NCBI RefSeq assembly: GCF_004331685.1
Contig: NZ_SJSM01000001.1
Span: 430,994 to 494,993 of the forward strand
Length of the DNA stretch: 64,000 bases
From: Pedobacter hiemivivus
Lineage (GTDB): Bacteria > Bacteroidota > Bacteroidia > Sphingobacteriales > Sphingobacteriaceae
Direction: 5' to 3'
The stretch's first letter is position 1. Each line of letters starts with the position of its first letter. Made by a program: the position numbers and the translations under genes. The notes below the pieces were generated by a model, which was given only the letters and a program-made list of their open reading frames with translations, was not told where the DNA came from and did no database searches. Below, in pieces: positions 45,124 to 53,476 of this stretch.

Positions 45124-48100
45124 TTAACGTAATGTTATGTTTAAACCAACGACAACGCTAGTCACTAATGGGTATACTCCGTAGGTTAGCGGTTGGTTAG
45201 CCAATCCTGCTTGTATAGCTGGGGTTGCATTCACACTCAACTCAGGATCTGTTCCAATCCAATTGGTAACGGTATGTAGGTTACGACCGCTAGCAAACAC
45301 CGACAAACTGCCTAACTTTAACTGCTCTGCAACTTTAGTAGATAAATTGTAGCTAAGTGTAATGTCCTTTATTCTCCAATAGTTCTGTTTTGTTGGATAA
45401 GCATACAAACGTGGGTTCGAATAAGTTAAAGAAGGCGCCTCATTATTGTTGTTTGTTGGTGTCCAATAGCTAAGTTCTCTTGGTATATTTACACGACCGC
45501 CATAAGTTTGCAGGTTTAGTAATGGATTATTGATCAAGGATCCCTGAGCAGTTTGAACGAAAACACTCAGACCAAAATTTTTGTATTTAAAATTATTGAT
45601 CATACCACCTGTCCATTTAGGCAAGCTGTTACCCAGGTAAGACTTATCCGCTTCCGTAATTTTTTTATCGCCATTAAGATCTGCAAACTTTAAGTCTCCA
45701 GGCTTCGCTGTTGGGTCAACATTTGAAGGATCTTCACCTGTTTGCCAAACGCCTTCTAGCTTATAATCATATATAGCGTACAATGATTTACCAATAAACC
45801 ATTTGTTACCTATATCATCTAGGTTATCGCCATACAAGGAAACAATTTTATTTCTGCTGGCCGAAAAGTTAAAATTCGTAGACCAGGTAAAATTGTCATT
45901 TTTAATGTTTACTGTATTTAAAGTAAATTCTATCCCTTTGTTCGCTACTTTACCTAAGTTGTCAAAGATGCTTGGAAAACCAATGATGGCAGGTAACCTA
46001 CGTCTCAATAAAACATCGTTAGTTTCGGTTTTATAAACTTCTACAGTACCCGAAATCCTACTGCCAAATAAAGAGAAGTCAACGGCTAAGTTCGTTCCAG
46101 TAGTGCTTTCCCAATTTAGTTTAGTATTTCCTAATACGCCATTAACAAGTGCAGAGCTAGATACTAATCCTGTAGTAGTTACCCCATTGTAGATATACTT
46201 GGTGACTCCTTGCGTGGTAATCGTCTGATAAGCACTGATCGCTTGATTTCCAGATTTCCCATACGAAGCTCTCAACTTGATGTTATCAATCTGTGATACA
46301 TTTTTTAAAAAACGCTCATTAGAAATGTTCCAACCTAAAGCAATGGAAGGAAAGGTACCATACTTACTTGTTGCTGATCCAAAAGCCGAAAATCCATCCC
46401 TTCTCACAGTGGCTGTAATTAAATATTTACTCTTATAAGAATAATTTAAACGGCCCATTTGAGAAACCATGGCCTCTCTGGAATAGAGGGAAGTAGGTAC
46501 AACTGCACCTGCTGCACCAATGTTATTGAAGGATAAATCATCATTTACAAATGTGGTCCCTCTAACATTTAATCTCGTATATATCTTCTCTTGTGCACCA
46601 TACAACGCGGTTACATCGAAATGATGGTCATTCCAATCTTTATTGTAAGAAAGGATGTGTTCTAACAACCAGCCTTCAGTTTCTTCTTTTTGTACACTTG
46701 CAGTTCCCGAGAATGTATCACCTGCATCGGGGCCGGAGTAAAAATCGTCCTTAGTAGGCTGAAAAGTATAATTTCCATTAAACCTATACTTTAATCCTTT
46801 AATAAAAGCTGGCTTAACTTCGGCATAAAAAGTACCATTCAAGTTTTTGTCACGATTGTTTACATCTTGATTTAAACCCAGCAATGGGTTTCTGAAAAGA
46901 GTTTCACCAAACATAGGAAAAATCGTATAATCCCCATTTGGCTCACGTAAACGTCCATAAGGGCTCATCTGCAACGCACTACTGTAAGTTACCGTTCCCC
47001 CATCCGCATTACTGTTGGCGAAAAATAACGAAGTACCTGCCGTTAACCATGAGGTAACTGTTGCATCCAAATTGGAGCGTACAGAAGCACGAGTAAATTG
47101 ATAGCCTTTTAATACCCCCTTTTGCTTCTGATAAGCACCAGACACAAAGTATTTAATCTTTTCTGTACCCCCTGAGATGCTCAAGTTATGATCTTGAATA
47201 CTACCAGATTGAGAGATTTCTTTTAACCAATCTACTGTAGTACCGGTATTATAATTGGCAATTTCATATTGGTTAGGTACTGGCGGATTGGCAACTGGTC
47301 GATTACTTTGTCTTAAAAATTCTAAATATTTCTCCGCATACTCTGGTCCACTTAAGGGGTGTAAATTTTTGATCTGATACTCAGGTCCTCCATAAACACT
47401 GTATCTAATCGTAGGCTCTCCGGTTTTTCCTCTTTTTGTCGTGATTAAGATTACACCACTAGAACCACGTGTTCCATAAATAGCTACTGCTGATGCATCC
47501 TTAAGAATCTCAATAGAAGCGATATCATTAGGGTTAATGTCATTCATAGAGCCACCCAAATTACTAAATGGCACTCCATCAATAACTGTCAGTGGTCCAG
47601 TACCCGCATTGATAGAGTTCACCCCTCTAACCAATACCGTTGGCGAACTACCAGGTACAGATGAGGGTGACGAAACATTTAATCCTGCTGTGGTACCTTG
47701 AATGGCAGATAGCACGTTGGTAACTGGCAAACCAGCTAATCTTTCCTTTGGCACTGAAGTTACCGATCCGGTGATATCCGAACGTTTTTGCGTACCGTAA
47801 CCCACGACCACCACCTCGTTCATTTGATATTTACCTTCATCAATTGACATGGTTACATTGATGACAGATTTGTTCCCCACACTGATGCTTTGTTGAACAT
47901 AGCCTACATAGCTAAACACTAAAGTAGCACCTTCGGGTGCATTGAGTTGATATTCACCAGAAGCATTGGTTTTAGTACCAATCTTGCTGTCCTTAACCGT
48001 AACAGTAACGCCCGACAATGCGGAACCGCCTTCGCCCTTTACTGTACCTTTAATTAATATATCCTTAGCATTGTTAATGTTTATGTGCTTAACTTTTGTT

Positions 48101-48195
48101 TCCTTAACAAATTTCTCCGAAGCCGCATTTACGCTTGAAGAGAGTATTAAAACAGAAGTACATAAAAGTGCGTGCTTTAATAGTTGTTTTTTCAT
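45124..48195 (-). CDS. susC: SusC/RagA-family TonB-dependent outer-membrane transporter
   Basis: 1023 residues. Signal peptide (1-24), a carboxypeptidase-like regulatory domain at about 48-125 (IKGTVKGEGGSALSGVTVTV), the SusC linker VVVGYGTQKRSDITGSVTSV, the plug (GLNVSSPSSVPGSSPTVLVRGVNS, DINPNDIASIEILKDASAVA), and a 22-strand barrel to the C-terminus. Imports the glycan fragment held by SusD using TonB energy. No FecR/anti-sigma fusion at the N-terminus, so control is not by that route. Confidence 0.96.
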   Translation of the reverse strand: MKKQLLKHALLCTSVLILSSSVNAASEKFVKETKVKHININNAKDILIKGTVKGEGGSALSGVTVTVKDSKIGTKTNASGEYQLNAPEGATLVFSYVGYVQQSISVGNKSVINVTMSIDEGKYQMNEVVVVGYGTQKRSDITGSVTSVPKERLAGLPVTNVLSAIQGTTAGLNVSSPSSVPGSSPTVLVRGVNSINAGTGPLTVIDGVPFSNLGGSMNDINPNDIASIEILKDASAVAIYGTRGSSGVILITTKRGKTGEPTIRYSVYGGPEYQIKNLHPLSGPEYAEKYLEFLRQSNRPVANPPVPNQYEIANYNTGTTVDWLKEISQSGSIQDHNLSISGGTEKIKYFVSGAYQKQKGVLKGYQFTRASVRSNLDATVTSWLTAGTSLFFANSNADGGTVTYSSALQMSPYGRLREPNGDYTIFPMFGETLFRNPLLGLNQDVNNRDKNLNGTFYAEVKPAFIKGLKYRFNGNYTFQPTKDDFYSGPDAGDTFSGTASVQKEETEGWLLEHILSYNKDWNDHHFDVTALYGAQEKIYTRLNVRGTTFVNDDLSFNNIGAAGAVVPTSLYSREAMVSQMGRLNYSYKSKYLITATVRRDGFSAFGSATSKYGTFPSIALGWNISNERFLKNVSQIDNIKLRASYGKSGNQAISAYQTITTQGVTKYIYNGVTTTGLVSSSALVNGVLGNTKLNWESTTGTNLAVDFSLFGSRISGTVEVYKTETNDVLLRRRLPAIIGFPSIFDNLGKVANKGIEFTLNTVNIKNDNFTWSTNFNFSASRNKIVSLYGDNLDDIGNKWFIGKSLYAIYDYKLEGVWQTGEDPSNVDPTAKPGDLKFADLNGDKKITEADKSYLGNSLPKWTGGMINNFKYKNFGLSVFVQTAQGSLINNPLLNLQTYGGRVNIPRELSYWTPTNNNNEAPSLTYSNPRLYAYPTKQNYWRIKDITLSYNLSTKVAEQLKLGSLSVFASGRNLHTVTNWIGTDPELSVNATPAIQAGLANQPLTYGVYPLVTSVVVGLNITLR

Positions 48196-48355
48196 TCTTT
48201 TGAGTTAAAATTTTTAATAATTACAGGGATAAAATCCCCGGACTGGTTTCATCTTACTACTAATTTTAATTTGTTTCCCTCTTCATATCTTGTTTGGTTT
48301 AGGTTTAGGTATGCTTGTTTATATTTGGTTGTATTGAAAGCTTTTTTTGAATAGG

Positions 48356-49720
48356 CTAGGAGTTGACTTTGCTCATCAGTTCCGACTCTTGCATACTGTT
48401 CTTTTTAAATGTGGGTAACCAGCGTTTGATCAGATGTCCGTAGAAAGCATAGAACACCAGGTAGAGGTAACAAGGGAATAATATCCAGTAGGCGGTCCTT
48501 ACATCATACAAATCGGCTACATGGCCATATATCAATGGAAAAATCGCACTTCCACAGAGTGCCATAATCAACATGGATGCCCCCACCTTTGTAAAGCGAC
48601 CCAGGTTATTTAAAGCCAAAGGCCAGATCCCTGCCCAAACCAATGAATTGGCTAAGCCCAACAACACGATAAACCAGATGGAGATATCAATAGAATGACC
48701 TAAAATGGTATAGGTACCGGAACTGTAAATAATTAAAAGCGTTAATACTGCGCCCAAAAGGGTGCAAAAGCGCAGCACATTGACTTGTGAAATGTATTTT
48801 GGAATCAGAATAATTCCTAAACCATAGCCTATAATGGTGGTAAACAACGTATAAGAAGGAAAAACCTTCGCTTCCATAATCGGCATCCCCATCACACTTG
48901 CATAACCAATAATTGTATCAATGGCAATGACCTGTGTGCCTACATGAAAGAATATGGCTAAAACACCTAATATTAAATAAGGAAAATCAAACAGGCTTTT
49001 TTTATCCGCATTGATGATGGTTAGCTCTTCATTCTCCTGCTCGGTATCGATCTCTGGCAGTGGAGAGAAACGGATTAAAATACCAAGTGTAGCCAATACG
49101 GTACCCAAAACACCATATGGAAGGATTACCCTTCTAATTAATTCGTCTAAAACTACGCCTCTTTCAGTCGCTCCCATTAAAGGCAATTGCTTTAACATTT
49201 CGTTATCAGCAACCTTAAATATCACATGAGCAAATATGAGTGGAGCCAAAATACCAGCCCCTTTATTACATATGCCCATAAAGCTAATGCGCTTTGCGGC
49301 TTTCTCTATGGGACCTAAAATGGTGATGTAAGGATTCGCAGCAGTCTGCAATATGGCTAAACCAGATCCTATAGTAAATAGGCCAACCAGAAACACTTCA
49401 TAGGTTCTACCCAGTGCGGCTGGGATGAATATAAATACTCCTATAGCCATTACCCACAGGCCATACATGATCCCTTTTTTAAACCCTACCCGTTTCAACA
49501 AATAAGAAGAAGGCAACGACATGATAAAATAAGATATATAAAAAGCAAAGGCTACAAGGTAGGATTGAAAATTGCTCAATTCGCAGGCTATCTTGAAGTA
49601 AGGAATTAAGATTGCGTTGATCCAGGTAATGAAACCAAAGACGAAAAACAAGCCCCCCAGAATAAACATGGAAATTAACGTCTCTCTTGAACTAAGTGAA
49701 TTTACTTTTACTGACCCCAT
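48356..49720 (-). CDS. FucP/GluP/NagP-like MFS sugar transporter
   Basis: 454 residues, twelve transmembrane helices. Typical of the fucose/glucose-galactose group: FVFGFITWINAILIPYFK, YLVAFAFYISYFIMSLPSSYLL, GLAILQTAANPYITILGP, and FPLIYGHVADLYDVRTAYW. In Bacteroidota such genes beside nagA/nagB often import N-acetylglucosamine, but fucose or hexose import fits the sequence equally. First gene of the minus-strand cluster, 160 bp before susC. Its 5' region carries the ACGTTAACGT palindromes. Confidence 0.88.
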   Translation of the reverse strand: MGSVKVNSLSSRETLISMFILGGLFFVFGFITWINAILIPYFKIACELSNFQSYLVAFAFYISYFIMSLPSSYLLKRVGFKKGIMYGLWVMAIGVFIFIPAALGRTYEVFLVGLFTIGSGLAILQTAANPYITILGPIEKAAKRISFMGICNKGAGILAPLIFAHVIFKVADNEMLKQLPLMGATERGVVLDELIRRVILPYGVLGTVLATLGILIRFSPLPEIDTEQENEELTIINADKKSLFDFPYLILGVLAIFFHVGTQVIAIDTIIGYASVMGMPIMEAKVFPSYTLFTTIIGYGLGIILIPKYISQVNVLRFCTLLGAVLTLLIIYSSGTYTILGHSIDISIWFIVLLGLANSLVWAGIWPLALNNLGRFTKVGASMLIMALCGSAIFPLIYGHVADLYDVRTAYWILFPCYLYLVFYAFYGHLIKRWLPTFKKNSMQESELMSKVNS

Positions 49721-49778
49721 CTGTTTTTTTTATTTAAACATCGCAATTAAATCATTAATAAAAAGGGCTATCACTATT

Positions 49779-49788
49779 ACGTTAACGT
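49779..49788. promoter_or_regulatory. Operator-like palindrome ACGTTAACGT, copy 1
   Basis: Perfect 10-bp palindrome; the shared right flank continues ACCCGTA. About 59 bp upstream of the MFS start codon. LacI-type regulators of Bacteroidota bind such short central-symmetry sites; the binder is not shown. Confidence 0.5.
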
Positions 49789-49807
49789 ACCCGTAAATAA
49801 TTTAAAA

Positions 49808-49844
49808 AAATTCGCTTTGATTATTTTTTAATTAAAGCGAATTT
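49808..49844 (-). terminator. Attenuator-like hairpin upstream of the MFS gene
   Basis: AAATTCGCTTT (49808-49818) pairs with AAAGCGAATTT (49834-49844), 15-base loop. On the minus strand it is followed by a T-rich run, although no gene lies upstream on that strand. It could be a leader attenuator if transcription starts further right. Confidence 0.45.
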
Positions 49845-49873
49845 CAATACTCTTAACAACCTGCCTATATTTG
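49842..49873 (+). promoter_or_regulatory. Bacteroidota-type promoter candidate for the histidine kinase
   Basis: TTTC at 49842-49845, a 20-base spacer, then TATATTTG at 49866-49873, which fits the -33 TTTG / -7 TAnnTTTG consensus with one mismatch. Transcription would start near 49880, and operator copy 2 would lie just downstream. Confidence 0.5.
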
Positions 49874-49890
49874 GTACGTCGAACGTGTTA

Positions 49891-49900
49891 ACGTTAACGT
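49891..49900. promoter_or_regulatory. Operator-like palindrome ACGTTAACGT, copy 2
   Basis: Same 10-bp palindrome as copy 1, 112 bp away, flanked by CGTGT on the left (49884-49888) and ACACG on the right (49901-49905). Immediately after the promoter candidate, a position suited to repression. Confidence 0.5.
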
Positions 49901-49955
49901 ACACGAATATATAAACTTTTTAATTAAACCAAAACTTTTATTGTTTTTTTTCTTC

Positions 49956-49994
49956 TTTTCCAATTGCGCACACAGGGTGTGCGCAATTGGAAAA
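49956..49994. repeat. 39-base perfect hairpin in the kinase leader
   Basis: TTTTCCAATTGCGCACAC (49956-49973) pairs perfectly with 49977-49994 around AGG. The GC-rich top and AT-rich base resemble a strong RNA hairpin, but no T tract follows on either strand. It lies between the promoter candidate and the kinase ATG. Confidence 0.7.
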
Positions 49995-50073
49995 GGTCGA
50001 CTTGGCAGAGACTTTCAACTACCTGATCGGAATTTTCATAAATTTGCGCCTTTTAAAACCTGTAATTCTTTTG

Positions 50074-51408
50074 ATGATCAAATCTATTAGACGGCAACAT
50101 GCCAAATTGATCGGCAGCAACGCTGACACTACGCTACAGGCCAGGATATTTCATGAAGTAAGTGTGATTGCTATGATCGGTCTTCCTTTGGCATTACTGG
50201 TAAATTTGGTCATAAAGGTTCCATTGGTCAATGTCGCACTTTCAACGGCCTGGATTGTCACTGTAGCGATGTACATCAATTCCCGGTATTTTGGAAGGTT
50301 GCGGCTTAGTTTCATCCTATTTAGCGCCGGCACTAACGTCTTGATGGTATTTAATTACTTCATTAATTCAGGCATACACGGTCCTACATTAATACTTTAC
50401 CTCCTCTCACTGGTTTTTACATTGTCGGTAATGCCGACCCGACAGTATCTATTTTGGATGCTAATGAATGTGAGTTTTGTTGGTGGGCTATTGCTGTTTG
50501 AGTATTATAACAATGAATTTGTCAAAGTCTCTTATACAAAACGTAGTGATTTGTTCCTAGACACAGCGACTACTTACATCTCTGTAGTCGTGTGTATAGG
50601 TGCGGTACTTTCTTACCTGATCAACAGTTATCAGCGGGAAAAGAATAATGCGCTGACAGCTTCCCTAGCTTTAAAAGAAGCCAACGATTCTAAGACCAGG
50701 TTATTGTCTATTTTATCTCATGACTTGCGTTCTCCACTCAACTCCATCGCCATTTTTTTAGAGATGCTTAACGAATATGATTTGTCGCCAGAGGAACGCC
50801 GCTTTCTGGAAAACAACTTGCTCAATGAGACAAAAAATACGCAGGTGATGTTGCAGAATTTACTGAACTGGACAAAATCGCAAATGGACGGAGGCATCAG
50901 CGTAAACATGGTGAGACTGAACTTATCTAACGTCGTATCTTCCTGTCTGCTTGTGCAGCAAGCAGCCGCGGATATAAAAGCTGTAGCGATCGTTGCAAAT
51001 ATTGACCCATCCATTGAGCTGACTGCAGACCTGGATATGCTTAAGTTGGTGATCAGGAACCTGGTAAATAACGCAGTAAAGTTTACCCTTTCCGGGGGAG
51101 AAATTCAGCTATACAGTTCTTATGATTCCGGCTACGTCAAGTTACACATCATGGATAATGGCGTGGGTATCCCTATAGCAATGCAGGGAGATCTTTTTAA
51201 GCTGAATGCAGTATCAACTTATGGCACAAACAACGAAAAAGGTATTGGGCTTGGCCTGAACTTGTGCAAAGAGTATACGGAGATGCAGAAAGGCCGGATC
51301 AGCTTTAATAGTATACCTGGCAAAGGAACGACCTTTACATTGGAATTTGCTGATGATAGCAAACAAGAGACTAACGTTCAAGAGACAAACCTCGTAAAAA
51401 ACCAATAG
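50074..51408 (+). CDS. Membrane sensor histidine kinase
   Basis: 445 residues from ATG 50074. An in-frame TTG at 49987 would extend it into the 39-base hairpin, so the ATG is preferred. About six hydrophobic segments fill residues 28-185, then a coiled coil, then HisKA LLSILSHDLRSPLNS with His216, N box RNLVNNAVKFTLSGG, G1 MDNGVGIP and G2 EKGIGLGLNLCKEY. No receiver domain and no adjacent response regulator. Not an HTCS protein. Could sense the glycan or envelope state. Its 3' end overlaps the converging small lipoprotein gene by 31 bases. Confidence 0.9.
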   Translation: MIKSIRRQHAKLIGSNADTTLQARIFHEVSVIAMIGLPLALLVNLVIKVPLVNVALSTAWIVTVAMYINSRYFGRLRLSFILFSAGTNVLMVFNYFINSGIHGPTLILYLLSLVFTLSVMPTRQYLFWMLMNVSFVGGLLLFEYYNNEFVKVSYTKRSDLFLDTATTYISVVVCIGAVLSYLINSYQREKNNALTASLALKEANDSKTRLLSILSHDLRSPLNSIAIFLEMLNEYDLSPEERRFLENNLLNETKNTQVMLQNLLNWTKSQMDGGISVNMVRLNLSNVVSSCLLVQQAAADIKAVAIVANIDPSIELTADLDMLKLVIRNLVNNAVKFTLSGGEIQLYSSYDSGYVKLHIMDNGVGIPIAMQGDLFKLNAVSTYGTNNEKGIGLGLNLCKEYTEMQKGRISFNSIPGKGTTFTLEFADDSKQETNVQETNLVKNQ

Positions 51409-51749
51409 CAACCTAGCATTCCTATTAATAGGATAATATAAACCCAGAAGTTTAACGGTTCAGTCTTTTTCACTATTGTTTCCTGCTTAGCCAGTTGTTT
51501 CTCCTCTGCTTTCAATTTATCAGTTTTCGCTACATTCACTTGCTCCCTGATATTTTGAATCTGATAAAACCCACTATCATTCCAGTACGTAAAGATCTGC
51601 GTTTCTTTATTTGCAGTTTTAAAAAGCAGCTGACTCGATTCCAGCTGCTTTTCCGATGATTGCTTATCTATAGTAGTCGTTTTACTTGTCTTATTAAATA
51701 AAGCGCAACCAAATAAGCACCCTACAATAGCAATAAATATTCTCTTCAT
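51378..51749 (-). CDS. Small lipoprotein with C-terminal TM helix (u-spanin-like)
   Basis: 123 residues. Lipobox-like N-terminus (IVGC/LFGC, Cys11 or Cys15), a periplasmic stretch rich in Lys/Glu/Gln with a likely coiled coil (about 66-95), and a C-terminal transmembrane helix (about 98-119, NFWVYIILLIGMLGCYWFF). A lipid anchor at one end and an inner-membrane helix at the other is the architecture of phage unimolecular spanins, which fuse inner and outer membranes during lysis. It follows the CHAP endolysin-like gene by 3 bp. No sequence homologue is recognised; the call rests on topology and context. Confidence 0.6.
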   Translation of the reverse strand: MKRIFIAIVGCLFGCALFNKTSKTTTIDKQSSEKQLESSQLLFKTANKETQIFTYWNDSGFYQIQNIREQVNVAKTDKLKAEEKQLAKQETIVKKTEPLNFWVYIILLIGMLGCYWFFTRFVS

Positions 51750-51752
51750 TTC

Positions 51753-52274
51753 CTATGTTTTTGTAAGCCAATCCGCAAAACAATACACGCTCCTCTTATG
51801 TCTCATTCTCCGATAAACCCCATCCCCTTCCCTGCTTCCATTTAAATTCGTATTTCCTTCGATCGAATAAACCCAGTCATTCCTTACCTCTTCGACGATG
51901 CCGCAATGACCAACTCGCTTCAAATGCTCAAAATAGATCCCCAACACCATTCCAGCCACCGGATTCTTGGCAAGCCGATCTGCGGGGAAAAGTGAAGGAC
52001 TCCAGGCCGTACGCGGTTGAGCATATCCAGCCTGCCCAAAACACCAGGAAACAAACGACGCACACCATGGCACTTTTTTAAGTCCCACATGCGCATTGTA
52101 CTGGTCCACCCGCAAACCAGCGTTTTCCGCAGATTCCCGAATGCCAATTTCTTTTTTAGCTGTTTCGATGACAGTTCTTTTGTCTCCATCAGCTATACGA
52201 TTGCCGTCAGCACCCCAACTGCTGCCAACAACAGCAAAGCAAACGATGCCCAATAAAATCCTAATTGTTGCCAT
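51753..52274 (-). CDS. Exported CHAP-type peptidase/amidase (endolysin-like)
   Basis: 173 residues. Signal sequence 1-22 (ending SSWGA), then a CHAP/NlpC-like domain: VPWCASFVSWCFGQAGY with Cys71, VGHCGIVEEV with His123, and SIEGNTN with Glu139/Asn141. The layout ETAKKEIGIRESAEN at the front is typical of phage and bacterial CHAP amidases that cut peptidoglycan stems or cross-bridges. Exported lysins of this kind usually need a signal sequence or SAR domain. The start overlaps the preceding membrane gene by 82 bases. Confidence 0.82.
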   Translation of the reverse strand: MATIRILLGIVCFAVVGSSWGADGNRIADGDKRTVIETAKKEIGIRESAENAGLRVDQYNAHVGLKKVPWCASFVSWCFGQAGYAQPRTAWSPSLFPADRLAKNPVAGMVLGIYFEHLKRVGHCGIVEEVRNDWVYSIEGNTNLNGSREGDGVYRRMRHKRSVYCFADWLTKT

Positions 52275-52561
52275 AACGCTAATTTTTTAAAAGATAAAAC
52301 CATCTCAGTTAATAAAGGCAACCCTAAAGCCATCCAAAAACTTTGTAACAGCCACCAACATAAACCTGTCACGATCAGAAAGCAGATCAGGCTGATTAAG
52401 ATCAACAACCAGATATTTGGATCAATAACACCCATCATAGGATCCCAATTCATAATCACACGCTGTAAGAGCGGCCACAGCAATAAGCATAAGCCAAATA
52501 ATAGATAGGGCATATAGTTTCTCCTGGAAACATCATCCTTCGTTATTTTTAAAATGTTCAT
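52193..52561 (-). CDS. Small three-helix membrane protein (holin-like candidate)
   Basis: 122 residues. Three hydrophobic helices at about 17-37, 50-74 and 96-120; charged N-terminus (MNILKITKDDVSRRN). No family recognised. Position directly before and overlapping an exported endolysin-like gene, followed by a u-spanin-like gene, suggests a holin or pinholin. A role in an envelope complex is the alternative. Long overlap with the next gene implies translational coupling. Confidence 0.55.
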   Translation of the reverse strand: MNILKITKDDVSRRNYMPYLLFGLCLLLWPLLQRVIMNWDPMMGVIDPNIWLLILISLICFLIVTGLCWWLLQSFWMALGLPLLTEMVLSFKKLALWQQLGFYWASFALLLLAAVGVLTAIV

Positions 52562-52593
52562 CCTATTTTGTTTTAAGAAATGTTAAGAAAATC

Positions 52594-52629
52594 AGGCTGT
52601 ATCGTTAATCCGGACTAACGATACAGCCT
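52594..52629 (-). terminator. Terminator after the second DUF6266 gene
   Basis: AGGCTGTATCGTTA (52594-52607) pairs with TAACGATACAGCCT (52616-52629), 8-base loop; on the minus strand GATTTTCTTAAC follows. It separates the DUF6266 gene from the lysis-like set. The AGGCTGTATC stem also occurs at 43428-43437. Confidence 0.72.
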
Positions 52630-52635
52630 ATTCAT

Positions 52636-53298
52636 TTAGGTCATAGCAACAATCATGATCTTTCCTACATACTTGCTGTTCGATACCAGTCCTTTTTTAT
52701 CTATCGAACTAAAGTTGATGTAGCCATGCACATAATCTTCACCAAATTCTGGCGGCAGCTGCAATTTAAAGACCCCTGCAGAGCGTGGAGCAGCCCCCAT
52801 TAGGCTAACAAATTCACCCTTTGCGGGGTTGTACACCAGCAAGTTGGCCATATCTGTTGCAGCTCTATACTTGTTATCATCGCTATCTGCATTAGTACTC
52901 CATTCAAAATCCACTTTACCCTCCACTGTGGCCGCGAGGTTCATTTCAGCAGGCAACTTCAATTTACCACGAGCAAACATTACTTTTGTGTAATCCATCT
53001 CAAGCACTGATCCAACAGTTGTAACAGCTTCTTTTAAGTGGTAGGAAACTGCTTCGTTCATAGGTGATTTTGATGCAGATCTGTTGCCATAGAACAATTC
53101 TATAAAGTCACTAAATGAACTTAAGAAGCCTGTAACCAGGCCAAAACTGGAACGTTGAGTAGCCTGGACCTTAGTGGCAGGCTTATTGCTAATCCTAGGC
53201 AAGGCCCGGATTACATTTAGGTCTCTAAAAAAGGCACCCACAACGGTACCGACCTTTTTTCGGAATCCGCCGAGGATCCCATGTCTGATAATTCCCAT
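52636..53298 (-). CDS. DUF6266 family protein (copy 2)
   Basis: 220 residues. The N-terminal block GILGGFRKKVGTVVG and IRALPRIS match the DUF6266 opening G-x-LG-x-x-x-G-x-VG-x-VVG seen also in the protein at 55256-55900. The rest is predicted beta-rich: TVGSVLEMDYTKVMFARGKL, VDFEWSTNADSDDNKYRAA, KLQLPPEFGEDYVHGYINF, SNSKYVG. DUF6266 proteins are expanded in Pedobacter and relatives and have no known function; the second half resembles an immunoglobulin-like sandwich. No signal peptide. Confidence 0.75.
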   Translation of the reverse strand: MGIIRHGILGGFRKKVGTVVGAFFRDLNVIRALPRISNKPATKVQATQRSSFGLVTGFLSSFSDFIELFYGNRSASKSPMNEAVSYHLKEAVTTVGSVLEMDYTKVMFARGKLKLPAEMNLAATVEGKVDFEWSTNADSDDNKYRAATDMANLLVYNPAKGEFVSLMGAAPRSAGVFKLQLPPEFGEDYVHGYINFSSIDKKGLVSNSKYVGKIMIVAMT

Positions 53299-53419
53299 TT
53301 TTTAAAAAATTAAGGTTTAAAAATCTATTAGTTATGTTGTCCGTTATCAGCAATCCTGCAGTATCACCTTTCACAAACAACAGCACAAATAAACTACAAA
53401 AGACATCGCTTGTCCAGTT

Positions 53420-53442
53420 GGGGGGAGTTGGGAACTCCCCCC
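53420..53442. terminator. GC-rich hairpin
   Basis: GGGGGGAGTT (53420-53429) pairs with AACTCCCCCC (53433-53442), 3-base loop, 34 bp after the unknown gene ending at 53477. No clear T tract on either side, so termination is only probable. Confidence 0.5.
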
Positions 53443-53476
53443 TCTAAATTTGGCAAAAATGGCTTTTAAACCTATG

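Larger units (their letters stand above)
49721..50073. promoter_or_regulatory. Divergent regulatory spacer between MFS and kinase genes
   Basis: A 353-base gap if the kinase starts at 50074. It contains two ACGTTAACGT palindromes (49779, 49891), a hairpin with a minus-strand T tract (49808-49844), a plus-strand promoter-like sequence (49842-49873), and a 39-base hairpin (49956-49994). Confidence 0.6.

Noticed and set aside
28998..49720. Xanthan utilisation locus (PL8 + GH88 + GH92)
   Set aside because: The lyase resembles chondroitinase AC more than xanthan lyase by eye, no GH9 or GH5 xanthanase is present, and NagA/NagB-like genes do not fit; not fully excluded.
49987..50073. TTG start of the sensor kinase inside the 39-base hairpin
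   Set aside because: Translation from within a stable stem is unlikely and ATG 50074 precedes the first membrane helix.
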